Source: Pararhodobacter zhoushanensis (lineage in GTDB: Bacteria > Pseudomonadota > Alphaproteobacteria > Rhodobacterales > Rhodobacteraceae). Taken from it: 64,000 nucleotides of DNA. The translations under genes and the position numbers were made by a program. Positions 1 through 8,278 of this stretch are shown here, in pieces; the first letter of the stretch is position 1, and each line of letters begins with the position of its first letter. The stretch spans positions 3,971,501 to 4,035,500 of the forward strand of contig NZ_JAPDFL010000001.1 in assembly GCF_025949695.1 (NCBI RefSeq), in the 5' to 3' direction. The notes beneath the pieces were generated by a model, which did no database searches, was not told the DNA's origin, and saw nothing but the letters and a program-made list of their open reading frames with translations.

Positions 1-167
1 CGCTGGGCTGCGACGGCAACGATCCCTATGCCTGCGTGACGCTGGGCGATATTCTGGCCGAGGGGCGCGGCGTTCCCCCCGATGTCCCGCGCGCGCTGGC
101 CGTGTTGGAGCGTGCCTGCACATTGGGCGATCCCGACGCCTGTTTTCTGGCCGACGATCTGCGCTGA
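1..167 (+). CDS. Sel1/Hcp-like repeat protein, C-terminal fragment
   Basis: The reading frame is open at the left edge and ends in TGA at 165-167, so only the last ~54 residues are seen. They contain a Sel1-type helical repeat (ACVTLGDILAEGRGVPPD, then ALAVLERACTLGDPDAC), with the paired cysteines typical of the Hcp-like, disulfide-containing branch of the Sel1 family. Such solenoids are usually secreted or periplasmic protein-interaction modules. The start and the total number of repeats lie outside the window, so no specific function can be given. truB follows 65 bases downstream on the same strand. Confidence 0.6.
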   Translation, partial: LGCDGNDPYACVTLGDILAEGRGVPPDVPRALAVLERACTLGDPDACFLADDLR

Positions 168-232
168 GCGCAGGGGTTGCGGTGCAGCGGGTGAGCCGCT
201 ATGCCCGCGCGCCTGATCTCAAGGGGTAAAGC

Positions 233-1138
233 ATGGCACGCAAAAGCAAGGGTCGCGCGATTTCGGGCTGGCTGGTGGTGGACAAACCGGCGGGGATTAC
301 CTCGACCTCGGTGGTGGGCAAGGTCCGCTGGGCGCTGGGTGCGCAGAAAGCCGGGCACGCGGGTACGCTCGATCCGGCGGCGACCGGCGTGCTGGCCGTG
401 GCACTGGGCGAGGCGACCAAGACCGTGCCTTATGTCACCGATGCCGCCAAGTGCTACCGCTTCCGCGTCAATTTCGGCGCGGCAACCGATACCGACGATG
501 CCGAGGGTCAGGTGATCGCCCGCAGCGACACCCGCCCCTCCGATGACCAGATCGAAGCCGCGCTTGAGGGCTTCCGGGGCCAGATCGAGCAAGTCCCGCC
601 ACAATACTCCGCCGTCAAGGTCGAGGGCGAGCGCGCCTATGACATCGCCCGCACCGGTGAGGCGATGGATCTGGCCGCCCGCCCGCTGCTGGTGGAAAAG
701 CTGGTACTGACCGCCCGCCCCGATGCCGATTGCGCCGAGTTCGAGATGGTTTGCGGCAAGGGCGGCTATGTGCGCTCGATCGCCCGCGATCTGGGCGCGG
801 CGCTGGGCTGTCTGGGCCATGTCGCCTGGCTGCGGCGCGAATGGTCGGGGCCGTTTCAGGCCTCGGAAGGCATCACGCTGGAAGAGCTGGACGCGCTGGC
901 CAAAACGCCCGAGCTGGAAGCCCGCCTGCTGCCGCTGGAAATCGGCCTGTTCGCGCTGCAAGAGCTGCCGCTTTCGGCCGAAGGCGCGGTGCGGCTGAAG
1001 AACGGCAACCCGGGTCAAGTGCTCTCGTCGCGCGCCGCGCCCGGCGAAACCGCCTGGGCCAGCTATGAGGGCAAGCCGGTCGGCGTGGGGGTCTATATGG
1101 GCGGCGAGCTGCACCCGAACCGGGTGTTCAACCTCTGA
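233..1138 (+). CDS. truB: tRNA pseudouridine(55) synthase TruB
   Basis: Converts U55 of the tRNA T-loop to pseudouridine. The 301-residue protein is of normal family length. The catalytic motif [14 protein letters not shown] is present with the nucleophile Asp47, and the N-terminal [13 protein letters not shown] block and the [20 protein letters not shown] block are diagnostic of TruB. The C-terminal part resembles the small PUA-like domain. The ATG at 233 is preceded by AAGGGG at a suitable distance. An alternative ATG at 201 is in a different frame. Its usual neighbours (rbfA, rpsO) are not in this window. Confidence 0.95.
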   Translation: MARKSKGRAISGWLVVDKPAGITSTSVVGKVRWALGAQKAGHAGTLDPAATGVLAVALGEATKTVPYVTDAAKCYRFRVNFGAATDTDDAEGQVIARSDTRPSDDQIEAALEGFRGQIEQVPPQYSAVKVEGERAYDIARTGEAMDLAARPLLVEKLVLTARPDADCAEFEMVCGKGGYVRSIARDLGAALGCLGHVAWLRREWSGPFQASEGITLEELDALAKTPELEARLLPLEIGLFALQELPLSAEGAVRLKNGNPGQVLSSRAAPGETAWASYEGKPVGVGVYMGGELHPNRVFNL

Positions 1139-1215
1139 AAGCGACGCGGCGCTCCTCTGGACGCCCGGCATCACAGGGTGTTTAACAGGCGCAACACGCT
1201 TCAGGGAGACGCATC

Positions 1216-2073
1216 ATGGCTGTCGGTTCACGCATCCGCACGTATTTTGAGGGCCGCTGGCACGAGGGCGACGTCCCCGTCATGAAGGCCGCCGACCACG
1301 GCGCATGGCTGGGCACCACGGTGTTTGACGGCGCGCGGCTGTTTGACGGCATGACGCCGGATCTGGATCGCCACCTTGCGCGCATCAACCGCTCGGCCGA
1401 AGCGCTGATGATCAAGCCGACGATGAGCGTCGAGCAGATGCTCGAGATCACCCGCGAGGGGCTCGATGGCTTTGCGGATACCGTCTACATCCGGCCGATG
1501 TACTGGGCGATCAACGGCGGGCCGTCGGGCGTGCTGGCTTCGCAGGATGCGACCGGGTTCTGCATCTGCCTCGAGGCGATCGGCATGGCCCCGGAAACCG
1601 CGACAACCACGCTGACCACCACCCGCTTCCGCCGCCCGACGCTGGACAGCGCGGTGACCAATGCCAAGGCCGGGTGCCTGTATCCCAACAACGCCCGCAT
1701 GCTGGCCGAGGCGAACGCCAAGGGCTTTGACAACGCGCTGGTGTGCGACAGTCAGGGCAATGTGGCCGAAAGCGCCACGGCGAATGCCTTCATGGTCAAG
1801 GATGGTGAGGTGTTCACCCCCATCGCCAACGGCACCTTCCTGTCGGGCATCACCCGCGCGCGCCATATCGCGAACCTGACCGCCGATGGTGTGAAGGTCC
1901 ATGAAACCGTCCTGACGCTGGATGATTTCCGCGATGCGGATGAGGTGTTTTTGTCGGGCAACATGTCCAAGGTCACGCCGGTTTCGGCCTTTGACGACCG
2001 TCGCTATCAGACCGGCCCGGTGACCAAACGCACGCGGCAGCTCTACTGGGACTGGGCGGCCTCGCAGCGGTGA
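1216..2073 (+). CDS. ilvE: Branched-chain amino acid aminotransferase (fold-type IV PLP enzyme)
   Basis: Transaminates between 2-oxoglutarate and leucine, isoleucine or valine. The 285-residue protein has the class IV aminotransferase layout: VFDGARLF near the N-terminus, the PLP Schiff-base Lys151 in TNAKAGCLYPN, the conserved glutamate around VAESATANAF, and the C-terminal block VFLSGNMSKVTPV. The TNAKAG and GPVTKR blocks match the IlvE subgroup better than D-amino acid aminotransferase or PabC. AGGGAG lies just before the ATG. The stop overlaps the GTG start of the following channel gene by 4 bases (GTGA), so the two are probably cotranslated. Confidence 0.88.
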   Translation: MAVGSRIRTYFEGRWHEGDVPVMKAADHGAWLGTTVFDGARLFDGMTPDLDRHLARINRSAEALMIKPTMSVEQMLEITREGLDGFADTVYIRPMYWAINGGPSGVLASQDATGFCICLEAIGMAPETATTTLTTTRFRRPTLDSAVTNAKAGCLYPNNARMLAEANAKGFDNALVCDSQGNVAESATANAFMVKDGEVFTPIANGTFLSGITRARHIANLTADGVKVHETVLTLDDFRDADEVFLSGNMSKVTPVSAFDDRRYQTGPVTKRTRQLYWDWAASQR

Positions 2074-2852
2074 GTGAACACCCGCTACACCGGGAACTTC
2101 GGCTGCTCTATAACGGACGCAGCGAGCGCGCCAAGCGGTTCCGCTACGCGCTGATTGTTTTCGATGTGGCGTCTATTTTGTACTTCATCGTCGCGGCGGC
2201 GCTCCCCTATACGACGCCGCTGACGGTGACCAACGCCGTGCTGGGCGTGATCATCTTGGCCGATTTTCTTGCCCGGCTCTGGGTTGCGCCCGACCGGCTG
2301 CAGATGCTGCGGCGGATCTACACGATCGCGGATATCATCGTGCTGGTCTCGCTGTTCGTGGCACCCTTTGTGCCCGATGACATCACCTTTCTGCGCATCC
2401 TGCGCGGCCTCAGGCTGCTGCACTCGTACCATCTGGTCCACGACCTTCGGCGCGATTCCGACCTGTTCCGGCGGCACGAGGACACGTTCCTCGCCGGGAT
2501 GAACCTGTTCGTGTTCATCTTCGTCACCACCTCGCTGGCCTTCGCGCTGTTCTTCGAGGCGCATACAGGCGTCACCGCCTATATCGACGCGCTCTATTTC
2601 ACCGTCGCCACCCTGACGACCACCGGCTTTGGCGACATCACGCTGGATCTGCCCGGCGGCAAGCTGTTCTCGGTGCTGGTGATGGTGGTGGGCGTTGCCC
2701 TGTTCGTGCAATTCGCCCGCGCGCTGTTTCAGCCCAAGAAGGTGAAATACACCTGCCAGGAATGCGGCCTGAACCGCCACGACCCCGACGCCGTGCATTG
2801 CAAACACTGCGGCGCATCGGTGAAAATTCCGACACACGGGTTTTCTGACTGA
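2070..2852 (+). CDS. Six-TM voltage-gated-like potassium channel with C-terminal zinc ribbon
   Basis: Probable inner-membrane cation channel of 260 residues. Hydrophobic segments fit S1-S3 (about 26-45, 53-71, 84-101), an S4-like arginine-bearing helix (RILRGLRLL, 109-117), S5 (146-162), a pore loop with the filter TTTGFGD (183-189), and S6 (199-219). After S6 comes a C-x2-C-x11-C-x2-C module (Cys229, 232, 244, 247), which should fold as a zinc ribbon in the cytoplasm. The filter is GFGD rather than the usual GYGD; this occurs in the family, but selectivity is unproven. The GTG start overlaps the ilvE stop. There is no RCK/TrkA_N nucleotide-binding domain, so the ribbon occupies the usual gating-domain position. 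Confidence 0.82.
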   Translation: MSEHPLHRELRLLYNGRSERAKRFRYALIVFDVASILYFIVAAALPYTTPLTVTNAVLGVIILADFLARLWVAPDRLQMLRRIYTIADIIVLVSLFVAPFVPDDITFLRILRGLRLLHSYHLVHDLRRDSDLFRRHEDTFLAGMNLFVFIFVTTSLAFALFFEAHTGVTAYIDALYFTVATLTTTGFGDITLDLPGGKLFSVLVMVVGVALFVQFARALFQPKKVKYTCQECGLNRHDPDAVHCKHCGASVKIPTHGFSD

Positions 2853-2932
2853 GACCTTTCCCGGCGGCCCCTGGCCCTGCTGGACAGCTTTGCGACCATG
2901 CGCCATGATGGCGCGCACAACCGGAGTTGATG

Positions 2933-3388
2933 ATGCGCAAGTTTCTCGTCGTGCTGGATGACAGCCGCGAATGCCTGAACGCGATCCGTTTCGCGGCTCT
3001 CAGGGCCGCGCACACCGAGGGCGGCGTGACGATCCTGTCGATCATCCCGCCGGAAGAATTCCAGCATTGGATCGGCGTGGCCGACCTGATGCGCGAAGAA
3101 GCCCGCGAGCGGATCGAGGCCCATTTCGAAGTCTTCGCCAAATGGATGCGCGACAAGCACGCGATCCAGCCTGAACTGGTGATCCGCGAAGGCCAGCCCG
3201 TGGATGAAATCCTCGCCCAGATCGCGGAAGACCCGCAGATCGGCGTTCTGGTGCTGGGGGCGGGCTCGGACCGCTCGGGCCCCGGCCCGCTGGTCACGCA
3301 GCTGTCACGTAGCTCGGGCTCGCTGCCGGTGCCGATCACCATCGTGCCGGGCACGATGGACAAGGAACGCATGGAATCCATCGCCTGA
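2933..3388 (+). CDS. Universal stress protein (UspA family)
   Basis: A single-domain cytoplasmic Usp of about 151 residues. It begins RKFLVVLDDSRECLNAIRFA, the standard first strand with its Asp pair and first helix, and ends with the nucleotide-loop-like stretch VLVLGAGSDRSGPGPLVTQL followed by PITIVPGTM. The ATP-binding G-x2-G-x9-G(S/T) motif is only loosely met. Three consecutive start codons occur (TTG 2927, ATG 2930, ATG 2933). The GGAG at 2923-2926 is best spaced for the ATG at 2933, though 2930 is nearly as good. It lies 80 bases after the channel gene and may share its transcript. Confidence 0.85.
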   Translation: MRKFLVVLDDSRECLNAIRFAALRAAHTEGGVTILSIIPPEEFQHWIGVADLMREEARERIEAHFEVFAKWMRDKHAIQPELVIREGQPVDEILAQIAEDPQIGVLVLGAGSDRSGPGPLVTQLSRSSGSLPVPITIVPGTMDKERMESIA

Positions 3389-3395
3389 GCGGCGG

Positions 3396-3818
3396 CTAAG
3401 CCGTTGAGTTTCGGCGCAGGCAGCGCGTGTCGAAAACGACGACATGGTCAAGGTCGGGGCGCGAGCGCGAGCCGTACAGCATCGCCTGCGCCCCCGCCGC
3501 CCGTGCGGCCTCCGACAGCGCCCATGTCGGCGCAGGCTGACCGGCGGCGCGGATATCCTGCCAGACGACCGACGCTGCCGGGTTGCCGCGCGCATCAACC
3601 ACACGCTCGGCGCGCAGCCACAGCGGCATGAGCACCCGCTCAACCCCGTCGCCCAGATACCGCCTGATCGCCACATGCGCCCCCTCGGCACTCAGCGAGG
3701 CATAGGCCGCGACCTGTCCGGCATGGTGGAACCGCCCCTCGGGCGCGCGGGCCGCAGCATCAGCGGCCATGCCGCGCGGCAAGAGCCGCCAAACCGGGCC
3801 GTCAAAGTGCTGCATCAC
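3396..3818 (-). CDS. RES-domain protein (NAD+ phosphorylase-like fold)
   Basis: 140 residues that follow the RES-domain pattern. An N-terminal PVWRLLPR carries the first Arg, EGRFHHAG the second Arg region, VAAYAS the Tyr, SAEGAHVA a Glu, and the late block MLYGSRSRPDLDHVVVF carries the Ser/Arg. RES proteins include toxins that degrade NAD+. Such toxins normally sit next to an Xre/DUF2384 antitoxin. None is present: the upstream gene on this strand, 4 bases away, is an alpha/beta hydrolase. It is therefore described as a solitary RES-like protein, and toxicity is not inferred. Confidence 0.62.
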   Translation of the reverse strand: MMQHFDGPVWRLLPRGMAADAAARAPEGRFHHAGQVAAYASLSAEGAHVAIRRYLGDGVERVLMPLWLRAERVVDARGNPAASVVWQDIRAAGQPAPTWALSEAARAAGAQAMLYGSRSRPDLDHVVVFDTRCLRRNSTA

Positions 3819-3822
3819 CCGC

Positions 3823-4950
3823 CTACGCCCAGCTCTCGACCGTCAGGCCTGTGGCCATCCCGTCGCCAAACCCGGCCTCGGCACCCAGCGCCGTCGCGGG
3901 CGCAAGCAGCGTATCGCGCGCGGTCTCGCCCTTCAGGTGCCGGTCCAGAAACGCCGCCGCAAAGTGTTGGGCGACCGCGTTCATCCGCACCGTGTCCCAG
4001 ACCGGATCGGCGTAATGCAGGAACGGGGCCCAGCCCAGTTTCTCGCTGTGCGCGTGGCTCTCGGCCGGGGCGGGGATCGGCGCACCGGCATTGTGGCCCG
4101 CGTTGACAAAGGTCAGCAGCGTGCCGCCCGCGTCCCGGGCGATCCCGCGCATCCCCTCATAGACCGACACGGTATCGACGCTGCCCGCGATCACCAACAG
4201 CGGCAACGCGATGCCGCTCAACCCCTCGGGCGACCAGACCCCATGCCCGTTGCCCCACGGCCCAAAAGCAATCACCGCGCGCAGATTGGCCGGGGGCAGC
4301 GGCAGAGTGCGCGCCAGATGGACGGCGAGCAAACCGCCCGCCGGGGCTTGTTCGTGCGCCTCCATCCCGTCAATCAGCCCGGCCCCGGCGGTCACCAAGG
4401 CACCGTAGCCCCCCATCGAATAGCCGATCACGGCAGCGGTATCGGGCAGCGCCAGCGGATGCCCGGCCAACGCGCCCAGCAGGAAGCGCTGATCCAGCGG
4501 CCGGTGATACAGCGTCGCGCCGAACGGACCCTGATCCTGATAAAGGCTCTGCGGATGATCGGCGGCGGCGACCAGATACCCGCGCGACGCAAGGGCCTCG
4601 GCCAGATGGCTCATCAGAAAGCGGTTGCCGGGATAACCGTGGCTGATCAGCACCAAGGGCCAGCGCCCCTGCGCAGGGTCGGCATCGCGCGCGGCGCTGC
4701 CGTGCAGGGTGACCGGCGTCTCCCCATCGCGCAGCAACGTGTCATAGCTGCCGCCCGAGCGGGTGCGGTGCGCAGCGGGATACCACAGCGCGACCGTCAG
4801 CGGGCGCGGGCGGGTCTTACCGTCCAGATCCAGCCGCGCGGGATCGGTCAGCGTCAGGCTCTGCACCCCGACGGGCAAGGGGCCGGGCCCGGCAAGACGG
4901 GGCGAATCGGGGCGGGTGCCGTCAATGCGGTTGGGGGCTGTTTGGGTCAT
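3823..4950 (-). CDS. Alpha/beta hydrolase, dienelactone-hydrolase / PAF-acetylhydrolase-like
   Basis: A 375-residue hydrolase. The N-terminal part has RPLTVALWYPA and the oxyanion-side block PLVLISHGYPGNRFLMSHLAEALASRG. The nucleophile elbow is VIGYSMGGYGAL (G-x-S-x-G). A late His in FVNAGHNAGAP and an Asp near LLVIAGSVDTV complete a plausible triad. The substrate is unknown. The start at 4950 (MTQTAPN) is chosen over an upstream ATG at 5004 because conserved sequence begins after it and because the longer frame would leave only 53 bases to divergent pyrF. The RES gene follows 4 bases downstream, so the two form a unit. Confidence 0.75.
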   Translation of the reverse strand: MTQTAPNRIDGTRPDSPRLAGPGPLPVGVQSLTLTDPARLDLDGKTRPRPLTVALWYPAAHRTRSGGSYDTLLRDGETPVTLHGSAARDADPAQGRWPLVLISHGYPGNRFLMSHLAEALASRGYLVAAADHPQSLYQDQGPFGATLYHRPLDQRFLLGALAGHPLALPDTAAVIGYSMGGYGALVTAGAGLIDGMEAHEQAPAGGLLAVHLARTLPLPPANLRAVIAFGPWGNGHGVWSPEGLSGIALPLLVIAGSVDTVSVYEGMRGIARDAGGTLLTFVNAGHNAGAPIPAPAESHAHSEKLGWAPFLHYADPVWDTVRMNAVAQHFAAAFLDRHLKGETARDTLLAPATALGAEAGFGDGMATGLTVESWA

Positions 4951-5057
4951 GACGCCATGCTGCCCCCGGCACCGGCAATGCGCAAGCTTGCCCGGCTGCG
5001 GCAATGCGCGTATCAGCGCGCCAACCCCCAGAACCCGAGACCTCAGGAGACCGCGCC

Positions 5058-5786
5058 ATGTCCATGCCCGCCCATGCCCAAGACAAGCTGCCCGCCGACG
5101 ACCGCCTGATCGTGGCGCTGGACGTGCCCAATGTGGTGCAGGGGCTCGAGATCGCCGAGCGGATCGGCGATCAGGTCAGTTTCTACAAGATCGGTCTGGG
5201 CATGCTGACCGGCGGCGGGCTGGCCCTGGCGAATGAGTTGAAGCAGGAACGGGGCAAACGCATCTTCCTGGACATGAAGTTTTTCGACATTCCCGCGACT
5301 GTAGAGGCGGCGGTGCGCGGTATCGCCCAGTACAATCTCGACTTTCTGACCGTGCATGGCGATCCGATGGTGGTGCAGGCCGCCAAGCAGGGCGCCGCCG
5401 GGACCGGGCTGAAAATTCTGGGCGTGACGGTGCTGACCTCGATGGACCGCGCCGATCTGGACGGGGCCATGATCAAGCCCGGAGACATCGCCGAGATCGT
5501 GACCGAGCGCGCGGCGCGGGCGTTCGAGGCCGGGGCCGACGGCGTGATCGCCAGCCCCTTCGAGGCCGCGATGATCCGCGCCCTGCCCAATGCGGCGGGT
5601 CGGCTGATCGTGACGCCGGGGGTGCGCCCGGCAGGCAGCGCCTCGAACGATCAGAAACGCATCGCAACGCCGACAGACGCGGTCCGCAACGGGGCGGATC
5701 ACATCGTCGTCGGGCGGCCGGTCTGGGCGGCAGCCGACCCGGTCGCGGCGGCCCGCGCCATCGTGGCGGACCTCGCAGGCCGGTGA
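5058..5786 (+). CDS. pyrF: Orotidine 5'-phosphate decarboxylase
   Basis: Last step of UMP synthesis (OMP to UMP plus CO2), cytoplasmic. The 242-residue TIM barrel shows the active-site motif FLDMKFFDIPATV (D-x-K-x2-D), the N-terminal RLIVALDV, and the phosphate-gripper region VTPGVRPAGS followed by GADHIVVGRPV. The ATG at 5058 is preceded by CAGGAGA at 5044-5050. An in-frame ATG at 5004 lacks such a site and would add an unconserved tail. Two GC-rich hairpins follow the gene. Confidence 0.95.
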   Translation: MSMPAHAQDKLPADDRLIVALDVPNVVQGLEIAERIGDQVSFYKIGLGMLTGGGLALANELKQERGKRIFLDMKFFDIPATVEAAVRGIAQYNLDFLTVHGDPMVVQAAKQGAAGTGLKILGVTVLTSMDRADLDGAMIKPGDIAEIVTERAARAFEAGADGVIASPFEAAMIRALPNAAGRLIVTPGVRPAGSASNDQKRIATPTDAVRNGADHIVVGRPVWAAADPVAAARAIVADLAGR

Positions 5787-5856
5787 GGGGTTTCGCCCTC
5801 GGCCAAGACGGCTGACGCCGCCTCGCCCTCACGCGACCCCGCGCGCCGCGCAACAA

Positions 5857-5891
5857 GGGGGCTTTCTGCCCCCTCTTCGGCTAAAGCCGAA
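5857..5891 (+). terminator. Double hairpin downstream of pyrF
   Basis: Two adjacent stem-loops: GGGGG/CCCCC (5857-5861 with 5869-5873) and TTCGGCT/AGCCGAA (5876-5882 with 5885-5891). No run of T follows, so intrinsic termination is uncertain. The same pair of hairpins recurs beside the repeat elements at 37 kb and 62 kb, so it may belong to that repeat rather than to pyrF. Confidence 0.45.
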
Positions 5892-5900
5892 TTCACCCCC

Positions 5901-5947
5901 GAGGATATTGAGAGACAGATGAAGGGGCGCGGTTAACAATGCGTTAA
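5901..5947 (+). repeat. GGATATTT-family intergenic element, left arm plus double TTAA box
   Basis: The left arm GGATATT (5903-5909) with GACAGATGA is followed by TTAA at 5933-5936 and TTAA at 5944-5947, exactly seven bases apart. This matches copies at 26.1, 37.1 and 62.0 kb. No clear right arm ending AAATATCC is found before rnr, so this copy looks truncated. TTAA-N7-TTAA is the published CtrA consensus in Caulobacter; use by CtrA here is inference. It sits about 100 bases upstream of rnr. Confidence 0.65.
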
Positions 5948-6046
5948 CGCCGCTCTTTGCTCTGACTCTGATCGCGCAGAGCCGGGGCAAGGCGCGCGCT
6001 TGCCTTTCTGCGTGACGCCAGACAGCCCGCGTGGTAGCGCGAAAGC

Positions 6047-8278
6047 ATGACCCGCTTGCCCTCAAAAGAAGACCTCGCCCGCTGGCTTTCCGAACAGGAC
6101 GGCCGCCCGACGATGCGCGACATCGCGCATGCCCACGGCATCAAGGGAGGCGCGGCCAAGATCGACCTCAAGCGCCTGTTGGCCGAGTTGGAGACCGAGG
6201 GCCTGTACGAGCGCCGCAAGCGCCGGTCGCGGGACGCGGGTTTGCCGCCCGTGGCGATCATCCGCGTGACCGGCCCCGACGCGCAGGGCGACCTGATGGC
6301 CGAGCCTGCCGAGTGGCAGAGCGAGGACACCCCACCGCCGATTCTGGTCGTCGCGCGCCCTGATCTGCCCGCCTTCGGGCGCGGCGACCGGGTTCTGGCC
6401 AAGCTGATCGCGACGAAAGACGGCGTGCACGCCCATCCGATCCGCAAGCTGCAATCGGGTCCGGCGGCGGTGCTGGGGATTTACCGTGCCGGGTCGGAAG
6501 GCGGGCGCATTCTGCCCATCGACAAGGGCGCCGATATGGAATGGCGCGTTTCGGTCGCGGACTCGCAGGGCGCCAAGGACGGCGAATTGGTCGAGGCCGA
6601 GCAGACCGCCCCTGCCCGCATGGGCCTGCCCCGCGCCCGCATCCTCAAGCGGCTGGGCGACCCCGGCGCACCGCGCGCCGTCAGCCTGATCGCCATCCAC
6701 CAGCACGGCATCCCCGACCATTTCCCGCCCGAGGTCATCGCCGAGGCCGAGGCCGCCCCTGCCCTGCCCGCCGGCAAGCGCGAGGATCTGCTGGATCTGC
6801 CGCTGCTCACCATCGACCCGTGGGATGCGCGCGACCATGACGATGCGGTCTGCGCCGCGCCCGATCCTGACAGCAAGGGCGGCTATATCGTCTGGGTCGC
6901 CATTGCCGATGTCGCGGCTTACGTGCGGCCCAATTCCGAGCTGGACCGCGAGGCGCGCAAGCGCGGCAACTCCAGCTATTTCCCCGACCGCGTGGTGCCG
7001 ATGCTGCCCGACCGTCTGTCGGGCGATCTGTGCAGTCTGCATGAGGGGGTCGAGCGCCCGGTCCTCGCCGTGCGTCTCAGCGTCAACGCGCAGGGCGAGA
7101 AGACCGCGCATCGCTTCGTGCGGGGCCTCATGCGCTCGCGCGCGTCGCTGAGCTATGAGCAGGCACAGGCGGCGTTCGAAGGTCAACTGGATGACGCGAC
7201 CGAGCCGCTGGCCGAGGGGCTGAGCCATCTCTACGCCGCGTGGCACGCCACGCTCAAGGCCCGCGCTGCGCGCCAGCCGCTGGAGCTGGACCTGCCCGAG
7301 CGCAAGATCATTCTGGGCGAGGATGGCAAGGTGACCTCGGTCGCCTTCAAGGACCGGCTCGACGCCCACAAGGTGATCGAGGAATTCATGGTGATGGCCA
7401 ATGTCGCCGCCGCCGAAGAGCTGATCGCCCGCCGCTCGCCCCTGCTGTTCCGTGTGCACGAGGAGCCGTCGCAGGAAAAACTGGAAGCGCTGCGCGAGGT
7501 GGCTGCCGGGGCCGGGCTGACGCTGGCCAAGGGGCAGGTCTTGCAGACCCGTCACCTGAACCAGTTGCTGGCTGCTGCCGAGGGCGGCGAGTTCGACGAG
7601 CTGATCAACATCGCCACGCTGCGCTCGATGACGCAGGCCTATTACGGCGCGGAGAACTTTGGCCATTTCGGGCTGGCCCTGCGCAATTACGCGCATTTCA
7701 CCTCACCGATCCGGCGCTATTCGGACCTGATCGTCCACCGTTCGCTGATCTCGGCCCATAAATGGGGCAAGGATGGTTTCAGCGACTGGGACATCGAGCA
7801 TCTGGCCGAGACCGCGACGCAGATCTCGGAAACCGAGCGCCGCTCGATGACCGCCGAGCGTGATACCACCGACCGCTATCTGGCCGCCTTCATGGCTGAC
7901 CGGATCGGCGCGGTGTTCAAGGGCCGCATCGCCGGGGTGGCGCGGTTTGGTCTGTTCGTGAAGATGGACGAGACCGGCGCGGATGGTCTGGTGCCGATCC
8001 GCACGCTGGGGGATGAGTATTTCCGCCACGACGCCGACACGCAGACGCTGACCGGCGAGCGCTCGGGCAACGTGCTGGGGCTGGGGCAGCGGGTGGTGGT
8101 CAAGCTGTCCGAGGCCGAGGCGATGACCGGCGGCTTGCTGTTGGAGCTGATCGAGGTCGAGGGCACAGCCGTCGCCCGGCCGCGTCGCCACAAGGGCAAG
8201 GGCTATGCCCCGCGCAAGGGTGCGGCGGCGAAGGCGGGCAAGATCAAGGCGCGGCGCAAGCGCGAGCGTCAGCGTTAA
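6047..8278 (+). CDS. rnr: Ribonuclease R (RNB-family 3'-5' exoribonuclease)
   Basis: A processive exonuclease for structured RNA. The 743 residues show an N-terminal winged-helix-like segment (GRPTMRDIAHAHGIKGGAAKIDLKRL), cold-shock-like domains, and the RNB catalytic core with TIDPWDARDHDDAV (around 255-268) supplying the metal-binding aspartates. Further RNB hallmarks are ADVAAYV, GNSSYFPDRVVPMLP and FTSPIRRYSDL. An S1 domain (VFKGRIAGVARFGLFVKM) comes next, then a Lys/Arg/Ala-rich tail (KGKGYAPRKGAAAKAGK). Length and the tail favour RNase R over RNase II. Its stop overlaps the convergent stop of the downstream oxidoreductase by 4 bases (8275-8278). Confidence 0.93.
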   Translation: MTRLPSKEDLARWLSEQDGRPTMRDIAHAHGIKGGAAKIDLKRLLAELETEGLYERRKRRSRDAGLPPVAIIRVTGPDAQGDLMAEPAEWQSEDTPPPILVVARPDLPAFGRGDRVLAKLIATKDGVHAHPIRKLQSGPAAVLGIYRAGSEGGRILPIDKGADMEWRVSVADSQGAKDGELVEAEQTAPARMGLPRARILKRLGDPGAPRAVSLIAIHQHGIPDHFPPEVIAEAEAAPALPAGKREDLLDLPLLTIDPWDARDHDDAVCAAPDPDSKGGYIVWVAIADVAAYVRPNSELDREARKRGNSSYFPDRVVPMLPDRLSGDLCSLHEGVERPVLAVRLSVNAQGEKTAHRFVRGLMRSRASLSYEQAQAAFEGQLDDATEPLAEGLSHLYAAWHATLKARAARQPLELDLPERKIILGEDGKVTSVAFKDRLDAHKVIEEFMVMANVAAAEELIARRSPLLFRVHEEPSQEKLEALREVAAGAGLTLAKGQVLQTRHLNQLLAAAEGGEFDELINIATLRSMTQAYYGAENFGHFGLALRNYAHFTSPIRRYSDLIVHRSLISAHKWGKDGFSDWDIEHLAETATQISETERRSMTAERDTTDRYLAAFMADRIGAVFKGRIAGVARFGLFVKMDETGADGLVPIRTLGDEYFRHDADTQTLTGERSGNVLGLGQRVVVKLSEAEAMTGGLLLELIEVEGTAVARPRRHKGKGYAPRKGAAAKAGKIKARRKRERQR

